A stretch of 28,689 bases of DNA, taken from contig JAGMFA010000006.1 of assembly GCA_023127875.1 (NCBI GenBank), forward strand, positions 1-28,689. Reading direction: 5' to 3'. The notes below the pieces were generated by a model, which did not search any database, had not been told where the DNA came from, and saw only the letters and a list, made by a program, of their open reading frames with translations. Source of the DNA: Candidatus Zixiibacteriota bacterium. Its GTDB lineage: Bacteria; Zixibacteria; MSB-5A5; SM1-73. This document shows, piece by piece, positions 21,989 through 28,689 of this stretch. Positions within the stretch are counted from its first letter, which is position 1; the number at the start of each line of letters is the position of its first letter. A program made the translations under genes and the position numbers.

Positions 21989-24253
21989 ATGGAAACTGTC
22001 ACGAAGCCGCCAGATTATGGTCTTGTGTTAAAGCAGATGAATGGAGCCATCCGGAGATTGGAGATGTATCCCTCCGGACATCCGGCTACCATCCAGGCGA
22101 TGGAGAAGCCCTTCTCCGCTTTGCGAGAGGTGTTCAAAGAGACTGATCACTTCATCATCAGCCGGGTGGAAGACAAAATCATAATCAACGGAAAAAACAT
22201 CGAGGGTACGGATCTTCTAAAAAGGTTCCTGGAGGAGTTTGAGAACGAGAATATAAGTAGCTTAACCTTTACCAAAAGTCTCACCAAGGAAGAATTCGGC
22301 ACATTCTTGAGCTTCTTTGTGAAACCATTGGGTAAGGATACCCATTCAATTAGCCTTCCTGAGTTTATAAAAAGAAACCATATCCAATCAATAAAGGTGG
22401 ATCAGCTCAAGTATGAGCTGGTGACTGAAGATGAGGTGGTGGTAAAAGCGGAGGTGGTTGAGGGAGCGGATCTGAAAGCTCAAATCTCTAATATCATGAG
22501 AGATAACCCTGATTTAGTGAGAGATATCGTTTTGAACAAATCGGTGGATAAGAAAAGTTTTGCGGAAGGATTTAGCGCTGAGACAGACTTAAGCCAGTTG
22601 ACCGAGGAGATAGGAAAGCATATAAAAAATCTTTCGGATGACGAAGTCTTGGGCCTTTTGGCGTCCAGTTTGGAGCAGAATTTGAAGAAACCTGAATCAA
22701 AAGATTCAGGCCCTGCACTAAACGAGGTGGTGGATTTGGTGAATAAGCTTCTCCAAGACAGGGAGAAGAGAAAGCTTCTGCCACAGGTAAAGAAGATGCT
22801 CACCGAGCACGGGATAATAGAGAAAAAGCATTTAGACTTCCTCTTTGACGAAAAATGGCTCAAAAGTCAGGAGGTTTTGGATGAGTTGATGAAGATGATA
22901 GAGAGATTAGGGACCGAGGAGGTGGATTTTGACAAGTTTATGTTCCTGTGGCAAAGGGTGATAAGCTCAGAGGAGAAGGAAATAAAATCGTATGCCTTAG
23001 GCAAGCTTCTTTCCAAGCTTGATTCGAAAAACAGCGAGACCAGAAGTCTTTCCGTCTCCGTCTTAGAAAAAGCATTGAGTCACTTCGTTCAAGAGAGGAT
23101 GGAATTTGAATTCACATACGTTAAGGACAGATTATATGAGAAAATCAAAGACCGGCACCTTCCAGTTGACATCATGAGGGACTGCTCCCAACTTTTGAAG
23201 ATCATATTTTTAGAGATGATTCAGCGCCAAAAGTTCAAGGAGGCACATGATATCTTGCTGGAATACAGTGCTCGTTTGAGCCCGGAGGTAAATTATCCTG
23301 AAGAGATGAAAAATATCGCCCAGCATTTCATCCAAGAGGTCTCCGATGACTCCACAATTGCTATCTTAACTTCCCAGATGAAAGAAGGAGTTCCCTTTCA
23401 AAATATAAAGCTATCTGAAGAGGTTTTAGAATCCCTGGACAAGGATAAGGTGGCAGAGAGACTTACTGATATTTTCACTTTGGACGACAGAACCACCCGG
23501 ATAAGCGCATTGAGGGTGCTGAGTCGGCTGGGGAAAAGCTCAGTATCCGCTCTTTCTGTTCTTCTCTCCAATCCCGGGACCTTCATCCGAAAAAAGGAGA
23601 CTCAACTTCTGGTAGATGCACAGTGGTATAAGGTGCGGAACTCCATCTACGTTCTGGGGAATATACCGGATGAGGAAAGCGTACAGACCTTGTCAAAACT
23701 TGGCAAGGACCCGGACATAAGAGTGAGGTTGGAAGTGGTTAAAGCCTTGGAGAAGATTGGCAGAGTGGAATCGGTGGATGTCCTTTTAACCTTGTTAAAG
23801 GACGAGGATAAGGAGGTGCGGAGAAGGGCCATCATCTCTCTGACCGCACTGGGTGATAAAAGTTGTTTGGAACCCCTGATGGAGCATCTTAGACATAACC
23901 GGAAAGATAAGATCATTACTCTTACCGCCATCGGCAAAATCGGCGGAGAGGAGTCGCCTGAGTTTTTATTAAAGCTTCTCCGGGAAGAGGAGGGTATAAA
24001 GCATCTGGCGCCCAAACAAAAGGATGAGATCAAGATCACCATCTTAAACATCCTGGGGGAAATAGGTTCTTCTGAATTAGCATATGAGATTGAAAAATTC
24101 GTAAAACAAAGAGGGAAAGGTTTAATGAACCTCTTGGTGAAGGACAAAGTGACGGAGGCTGCTAATCGGGCGCTTAAGATGATAGAAAGCAGGAATAAGA
24201 TTTCCAAGAGTGCGCAGGAGAAGAAAAGTCTGGAAACCAAGGTGGTAAGCTGA
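21989..24253 (+). CDS. HEAT-repeat protein
   Basis: A 754-residue soluble protein without a signal peptide or membrane segment. The N-terminal domain (about 1-135) begins with GLVLKQMNGAIRRLEMYPSG, a helix followed by a YPxGHP-type motif seen in some bacterial signalling and regulatory proteins. A helical middle region follows. From about residue 480 to 710 there are HEAT repeats, for example DIRVRLEVVKALEKIGR and EVRRRAIISLTALGD, which form a right-handed superhelix for protein binding. No catalytic site is visible. No Shine-Dalgarno sequence precedes the ATG at 21989, and an upstream stop in frame limits the start. It stands alone on the plus strand. The partner and pathway are unknown. Confidence 0.8.
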   Translation: METVTKPPDYGLVLKQMNGAIRRLEMYPSGHPATIQAMEKPFSALREVFKETDHFIISRVEDKIIINGKNIEGTDLLKRFLEEFENENISSLTFTKSLTKEEFGTFLSFFVKPLGKDTHSISLPEFIKRNHIQSIKVDQLKYELVTEDEVVVKAEVVEGADLKAQISNIMRDNPDLVRDIVLNKSVDKKSFAEGFSAETDLSQLTEEIGKHIKNLSDDEVLGLLASSLEQNLKKPESKDSGPALNEVVDLVNKLLQDREKRKLLPQVKKMLTEHGIIEKKHLDFLFDEKWLKSQEVLDELMKMIERLGTEEVDFDKFMFLWQRVISSEEKEIKSYALGKLLSKLDSKNSETRSLSVSVLEKALSHFVQERMEFEFTYVKDRLYEKIKDRHLPVDIMRDCSQLLKIIFLEMIQRQKFKEAHDILLEYSARLSPEVNYPEEMKNIAQHFIQEVSDDSTIAILTSQMKEGVPFQNIKLSEEVLESLDKDKVAERLTDIFTLDDRTTRISALRVLSRLGKSSVSALSVLLSNPGTFIRKKETQLLVDAQWYKVRNSIYVLGNIPDEESVQTLSKLGKDPDIRVRLEVVKALEKIGRVESVDVLLTLLKDEDKEVRRRAIISLTALGDKSCLEPLMEHLRHNRKDKIITLTAIGKIGGEESPEFLLKLLREEEGIKHLAPKQKDEIKITILNILGEIGSSELAYEIEKFVKQRGKGLMNLLVKDKVTEAANRALKMIESRNKISKSAQEKKSLETKVVS

Positions 24254-24534
24254 AGCTCTAAATTAAATATGGATGGCCGGATATGTAAAAGGAATTTACG
24301 TAGGTTAAAACCTGCAATTACCTTTTTAGTGAAACACCGACGGATGTCTTTATTTCCACAAAGACCCTGTGATTTCGGATCAGATTCCGATCCCTCTTTT
24401 GCAGAATTTCACCACCTATTCAAGGAAGTGGGAAGTTCACTCTCTTTGGGCAGACCAGTCCCATTACGTCGACGAACGCAAGCCTCTGACTCTTAAGGGT
24501 TGTTTTTTCAGTTGAGATTTTGTATCTTAAAAAG
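24254..24534. other. Gene-free spacer with several hairpins
   Basis: About 280 bases without palindromic repeats of the local families. Small stems can be drawn: AAAGGAATT with AATTaCCTTT enclosing AGGTT/AACCT (about 24289-24333), GTCTTT/AAAGAC (about 24346-24366) and GGATC/GATCC (about 24377-24393). A 75-codon frame at 24269-24496 lacks a ribosome-binding site and resembles nothing. A weak promoter for the next gene (TTGTTT 24500-24505, 17-base spacer, TATCTT 24523-24528) would start transcription almost at its ATG. Confidence 0.4.
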
Positions 24535-27336
24535 ATGAAAAGGCTAATTCTTCTTATAATCATATTTTTCTTGCTCTTCGGTTCTTCCTATGGACAATAC
24601 TACTTTGGAAAAAACAAGGTTCAGTACACCAATTTCGATTGGCAGGTTTTGACCACTCAGCATTTTGAGATCTATTTTTATTCAGAGGAGAAGGAGATTG
24701 CCCAGATAGCTGCCAACTGTGCAGAGGAAAGTTACCGGTTTTTGGAGAATAAGTTCAATCATCGTATAAAAAGAAAATTTCCCTTAGTGGTCTACAGCTC
24801 TCCCAACTATTTTGCCCAGACTAATATCATTCCCTCCCTTCTTCCGGAAAACGTTGGTGGCTTCACCGAATTCATGAAGGGGCGTATGGTTATCCCCTTT
24901 AACGGCTCATATTCAAATTTTGCCAGGGTGATCCAACATGAGATGGTTCACGCCTTCATCATGCACAAGATTCCTTATGTGATGAAGGCTCACCGAAGAT
25001 TGAACTATAATAGATTGCCCCTATGGTTTGAGGAGGGTTTGGCTGAACACTGGTCCAGAAAGTGGGATAGCGAATCAGATATGATGATCAGAGATTTAGT
25101 CATCTCTGGAAGGTTTCTCCGGTTGGAAGACGTCTATCAGGTATATGGAACCTTCTTGATGTACAAAATCGGAGAGGCGTTTTGTGCTCATCTGGAGAAA
25201 GAATATGGGGATGATAAGATAGGATTGCTTTTTGAAAATTACTGGAGGGCAACCAGCTTCAGTGAAATCTTTCGACTAACCTTCAACAAAAGTTTGAAAG
25301 ATGTGTGGGATGAATGGGAGTATTCTTTGAGGAAAAGATATTTCCCCGATATAGAGACCAAAGATCTTCCCAGTCGAATTTCCACCCAACTCACCTTTGA
25401 TGGGATAAACATAAAGCCAGAGCCGGTTTTATTCTCCGATCAAGAATGGGTGGTGTTCAAATCCAACAAATTGGGGTACTCCTCCATATTGATGATGTCG
25501 CCGGAAGGGGAGAAGGAAAAATCAGTTACTTTGATCAAAGGGGAAAGATCGCCCCAGTTTGAATCCTTACACCTTCTGAAAAGCAAGATCGGGGTCTCCA
25601 AAGATGGTAAGATCGCTTTTGTCTCCAAAAGCCACGAGAAGGACGTGCTATATGTCTATGATATAGCGCAGAGAAAGATCATAGAGAAAAAGAGATTTGG
25701 CAACCTAATTGAGCTTTCCTCCCCAAGTTGGTCTCCAGATGGACAGAAGGTAGCTTTGGTGGGAGTTGCCAAGAATGGATATTCTGATCTTTATTTGTAT
25801 GACCTTCAGAGTCAGCTTCTAACCAGGTTGACTAATGACATTTATGAGGAGAAGGATCCCAACTGGTCGCCGGATGGGGAATGCATCACCTTTGTTTCTG
25901 ATCGGGGGACCTGGGGAGAAGAAGGCTTTCTAAACCTTTTTCTTTTAACCCTTCCAGAAAATAAAATCACCCCTTTGACCTCTGGTGCACACCGTGATCT
26001 GGCACCGGATTGGTCCCCGGACGGCACAAGTTTGGTCTTTTCGTCTGATCGAAATGGTTCATACGATCTTTATCTTCTATCACTCCCTTTAGAAAACGAC
26101 TCTTCTCAAATCAGCCAGCTTACCTCCTTCTTGACCGGAGCATTTGACCCCAGCTTCTCTTCAGACGGCAAGACCATTTTCTTCACCGCTTATGAAAGAT
26201 ACGGCTTTCAGATACACAAGATCAGTTTGGATACTGTTGTGGTCGACTATGCTGATTTCTCCGAGCCGACAAACTTGTCCGTTCATACATCTGAACTTGG
26301 ATGGAAACCAAAAAAGATTAAGGGGGATCAGGAGCGAAGGTCGGTGAAATATAAGAACCGATTCTCCTTTGACATCGCTCAATCGGTCATATCGTATGAT
26401 GCGGTTTACGGGACGGTGGGAGGATTTCAGGCGGCTTTCACCGATATGTTGGGCAACCATCAATATTTCATCCTTCTGGGCAACAGTGCCCGCTCTACGG
26501 ATGATTTCTTCTCCAGCTTCAATTTTGGCGTGACCTATGTTAACAAAGCCCATCGCGTCAACTATGGATATGGGCTTTACCATCTTAAGGATGAGTATTA
26601 CGATGAATATTCTGGCTTCTATACAGAAAGGCAATATGGAGGGCTGGTTATGGCAAGCTATCCGCTGTCCAAGTTCAAACGAGTGGATGCTAGCTTTTTC
26701 TTGCGTCAGTCTGATCGGGACGTTTACATTCAAAACAGAGAAAGAAAGGCGCTTTTATCCACCAACTATATCTCCTGGGTTTTCGACACCAGCATCTGGG
26801 ACTATGTGGGACCCATCGATGGCACCAGATTCAACTTCACCCTGGGTCTTACCATGAATTTGAATAAAGGTAAGGCGTATAACAAACTTGTCCTGTGCGA
26901 TTTCAGAAAATATATTCGATTAAAAAAGAATAGTTGCTACGCTTTAAGAGTTACGGGCTTCACATCTTCCGGCAAAGAGCCCCAGAGATTATATCTGGGA
27001 GGAAGCTGGTCTTTGAGAGGTTACGACCGAAGAGCATTTTATGGAAGACATCTGATTTTGCTCAATAACGAATTGCGATATCCTCTGATCGACAATCTCT
27101 CCATAGGTTTTCCCTTTGGTAAAATATCTTTCCATGCGATCAGGGGAGCTTTATTTTTCGACGCAGGGAATGCCTGGGAGGATGAATTTGATCAACTTTA
27201 TGGAAGCTTTGGAATCGGAGCCAGGATAAGCTTGGGGTATATCATGGTCCTTCGTTTTGATATCTCTCGAACCACCGACTTCAAGAAGATAAACAAAAAG
27301 ACCGATTTTGACTTCTTCTTCGGATGGAGCTTTTGA
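24535..27336 (+). CDS. Peptidase MA-like / PD40 propeller / outer-membrane barrel fusion
   Basis: A 933-residue exported protein with three parts. A signal peptide (about 1-20) leads to a gluzincin-type domain (about 30-270) with HEMVH at 135-139 and the downstream EEGLAEHW (166-173), which carries a candidate third zinc ligand. Next is a TolB/PD40 propeller (about 290-590), with four repeats of SWSPDGQKVA, NWSPDGEC, DWSPDGTS and SFSSDGKT type. The last 320 residues look like an outer-membrane beta-barrel, with GGSWSLRGYDRR near 825-836, as in Omp85/BamA/TamA proteins, and a terminal aromatic (GWSF). The order suggests a periplasmic protease and propeller fused to an outer-membrane pore. The ATG at 24535 is preferred over TTG at 24520 because it opens directly into the signal peptide; neither has a strong ribosome-binding site. 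The stop overlaps the next start. Confidence 0.85.
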   Translation: MKRLILLIIIFFLLFGSSYGQYYFGKNKVQYTNFDWQVLTTQHFEIYFYSEEKEIAQIAANCAEESYRFLENKFNHRIKRKFPLVVYSSPNYFAQTNIIPSLLPENVGGFTEFMKGRMVIPFNGSYSNFARVIQHEMVHAFIMHKIPYVMKAHRRLNYNRLPLWFEEGLAEHWSRKWDSESDMMIRDLVISGRFLRLEDVYQVYGTFLMYKIGEAFCAHLEKEYGDDKIGLLFENYWRATSFSEIFRLTFNKSLKDVWDEWEYSLRKRYFPDIETKDLPSRISTQLTFDGINIKPEPVLFSDQEWVVFKSNKLGYSSILMMSPEGEKEKSVTLIKGERSPQFESLHLLKSKIGVSKDGKIAFVSKSHEKDVLYVYDIAQRKIIEKKRFGNLIELSSPSWSPDGQKVALVGVAKNGYSDLYLYDLQSQLLTRLTNDIYEEKDPNWSPDGECITFVSDRGTWGEEGFLNLFLLTLPENKITPLTSGAHRDLAPDWSPDGTSLVFSSDRNGSYDLYLLSLPLENDSSQISQLTSFLTGAFDPSFSSDGKTIFFTAYERYGFQIHKISLDTVVVDYADFSEPTNLSVHTSELGWKPKKIKGDQERRSVKYKNRFSFDIAQSVISYDAVYGTVGGFQAAFTDMLGNHQYFILLGNSARSTDDFFSSFNFGVTYVNKAHRVNYGYGLYHLKDEYYDEYSGFYTERQYGGLVMASYPLSKFKRVDASFFLRQSDRDVYIQNRERKALLSTNYISWVFDTSIWDYVGPIDGTRFNFTLGLTMNLNKGKAYNKLVLCDFRKYIRLKKNSCYALRVTGFTSSGKEPQRLYLGGSWSLRGYDRRAFYGRHLILLNNELRYPLIDNLSIGFPFGKISFHAIRGALFFDAGNAWEDEFDQLYGSFGIGARISLGYIMVLRFDISRTTDFKKINKKTDFDFFFGWSF

Positions 27337-28490
27337 TGAGAAAATTCGTTTTTCCTCACCTCCTTTTTTTGGTTTTGCTTCTTGCGGTTTCATGTGCCGG
27401 TGGGCTTAAATTCAAAAAGCTTGGCTCCTTTGATTTGCCCGGCTGGAGAAGTTTCCGGGGAGATTGCCAGAATACCGCATATATTCCTTCGGCCATTGGC
27501 GTTCCGAACAAGCTTTTATGGAAATATAATGCTAAAAGACCGATAAAGTCCTCCCCGGTAATAATTGGCAAGATTGTGGTCATCGGATCGCTGGATAAAA
27601 GAGTGCATTTTCTCGATGCACTCTCCGGGAAGGATCTGGGAGTCTACAAGGTCTCTTCTCCTATCTCCACCTCAGCCTGCGGGGAGGATGGTAGAATTTA
27701 TTTTGGTCTGGACAAAGGAAAAGAAACTCTCTTTGCCTTAAATCTGCGAACCGGAAAGGTTTTGTGGAAAAAGAAATTAGGGGATATGTCCTCATCTCCC
27801 GTCATATGTGGAGACAAAATCTTTGTAGGATCAAGCTCCGGTATCTTGTGGGCTTTGAATAAAGACACGGGTGAGGTGAAGTGGGAATTTGAGACTTCAG
27901 CTTCCATCATATCCACCCCAGCCTGCGACGGTTTGTCTTTATCCACCTCAGATGAAAGAGTAATCTGTTTGGGATCAACTGATGGCTACTTATATGCTTT
28001 GGACAGAGAGAGCGGAGAGGAAAAATGGAAATTCAAAGCTGAAGGTGCCATCTACACCTCTCCGGCCATAAAGAATGAAATGGTATTCTTTGGCTCAGTT
28101 GATGGAAATCTTTATGCGGTTAGTCTAAAAGACGGTTCACTTGTATGGAAATTTAGGACCCAAGCTGATGTGTATTCATCTCCCGTGGTTGCTGAAAGTC
28201 TGGCCTATATTGGATCAAATGATTATTTCATGTATGCGGTGAATCAGAGGACCGGAAAACTTAGCTGGAAATTTAAAACCGAGGGGCTGATCCGCTCCTC
28301 TCCCATCGCCGTAGGTGACAAGCTATTCTTTGGATCGTATGATGGCAATTTTTACGTTCTGAATCGCTTTACCGGGAAGCTTTTGTGGAAACATCAAACC
28401 AAAGGGATGCTCTCATCTTCACCTGCCTATCATCAAGGTAAAATCTACATCGCCTCAGAGGACGGTTTTTTGTATTGTTTTGGATATTGA
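27336..28490 (+). CDS. PQQ-like beta-propeller lipoprotein (BamB-like)
   Basis: A 384-residue lipoprotein. The signal MRKFVFPHLLFLVLLLAVSC has a lipobox ending AVSC with C20. The rest is a propeller of about seven to eight blades with PQQ-type repeats, pattern GxLYAL(D/N)xxTGxxxWKF, for example LYALDRESGEEKWKF and MYAVNQRTGKLSWKF. No enzyme cofactor ligands are evident, so BamB-like scaffolding fits better than a quinoprotein dehydrogenase. Its ATG overlaps the stop of the barrel gene (TGATG) with GGAG about 7 bases upstream; an ATG 12 bases earlier is less likely. Coupling to a barrel protein suggests that the two act together at the outer membrane. Confidence 0.88.
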   Translation: MRKFVFPHLLFLVLLLAVSCAGGLKFKKLGSFDLPGWRSFRGDCQNTAYIPSAIGVPNKLLWKYNAKRPIKSSPVIIGKIVVIGSLDKRVHFLDALSGKDLGVYKVSSPISTSACGEDGRIYFGLDKGKETLFALNLRTGKVLWKKKLGDMSSSPVICGDKIFVGSSSGILWALNKDTGEVKWEFETSASIISTPACDGLSLSTSDERVICLGSTDGYLYALDRESGEEKWKFKAEGAIYTSPAIKNEMVFFGSVDGNLYAVSLKDGSLVWKFRTQADVYSSPVVAESLAYIGSNDYFMYAVNQRTGKLSWKFKTEGLIRSSPIAVGDKLFFGSYDGNFYVLNRFTGKLLWKHQTKGMLSSSPAYHQGKIYIASEDGFLYCFGY

Positions 28491-28493
28491 TAG

Positions 28494-28625
28494 CCTCTCC
28501 CCCTTTGTCCCCTTCAGGGTGTCCTTCGATCCCGAAGATCTCAGGATCGAGGGGAATCCCTTTCCTTCGACCCTGAGGTCTCAGGACTGAAGGGCAGGGT
28601 AAACCCCTCTCCATGAAGAGGGTGT
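28494..28625. repeat. C-rich/G-rich palindromic repeat
   Basis: CCTCTCCCCCTTTG near 28495 and the inverse segment CCCCTCTCC...GAGAGGG near 28605-28622 flank two imperfect hairpins, CTTCGATCC/GGATCGAGG and CCTTCGACCCTGAG/CTCAGGACTGAAGG. Related elements lie at 17700, 19050 and 14745. The last 64 bases of the window hold nothing recognisable. Confidence 0.6.
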
Positions 28626-28689
28626 GTCACAATTTCAGTTTTGGTGTGTTTTGCGCACCCTGAAGGTCTTCAACTAAATAAGTTAACAC

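Noticed and set aside
24269..24496. 75-codon open frame between the HEAT and barrel genes
   Set aside because: No ribosome-binding site, no recognisable family and low-complexity Arg/Ser content; it is treated as spacer.
24520..24534. TTG start for the barrel fusion protein
   Set aside because: It adds five residues before a complete signal peptide and has no stronger ribosome-binding site than the ATG at 24535.

Overview
The window reads as a piece of chromosome from a Gram-negative bacterium of an uncultured lineage. Outer-membrane hallmarks are present: an Omp85-like C-terminal barrel, a BamB-like lipoprotein and several exported proteins. The style (HEAT, TPR and PD40 proteins, a DUF4159/DUF4175 pair, palindrome-filled spacers) recalls candidate phyla around the FCB group such as Zixibacteria, WOR-3 or TA06. 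That placement is an impression from gene content, not a measurement. I see no phage, integrase, transposase, plasmid or CRISPR genes.

Layout: 86-1039 (+) TPR lipoprotein, then a nitroreductase stub and about 800 bp of palindromic repeats. 1941-6226 (-) DUF4175-like coiled-coil membrane protein behind a DUF4159 protein. 6771-9425 (-) secF and secD, divergent from 9589-12387 (+), an active/inactive M16 peptidase pair. 12684-14579 (-) a beta-helix-like repeat protein. 14791-16191 (-) dihydrolipoamide dehydrogenase; 16351-17112 (-) ZIP metal transporter; 17185-17667 (-) a shortened GNAT acetyltransferase; 17869-17941 (-) tRNA-Asn with an odd anticodon loop. 18142-20971 (-) a three-gene ABC-2 exporter. 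21989-24253 (+) a HEAT-repeat protein. 24535-28490 (+) a peptidase/propeller/barrel fusion translationally coupled to a PQQ-propeller lipoprotein.

The shared theme is the cell envelope: SecDF helps drive export, exported M16 proteases and the barrel/propeller pair act beyond the inner membrane, and the ABC-2 system exports an unknown substrate.

The most interesting signal is the leader of the ABC exporter (20971-21234, minus strand). It has a TTGACA -35 box, a 30-codon ORF with a strong ribosome-binding site, a pause-type hairpin, a segment over the ORF's stop codon that is complementary (13 of 14) to the middle of a strong terminator, and that terminator sitting directly before the transporter's start codon. 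This is the layout of ribosome-mediated transcription attenuation.

The second theme is a dense set of modular palindromic repeats in nearly every spacer. Copies appear to have cut genes short (nitroreductase, GNAT, perhaps the 3' end of the beta-helix gene), and two carry the same 18-bp insertion.
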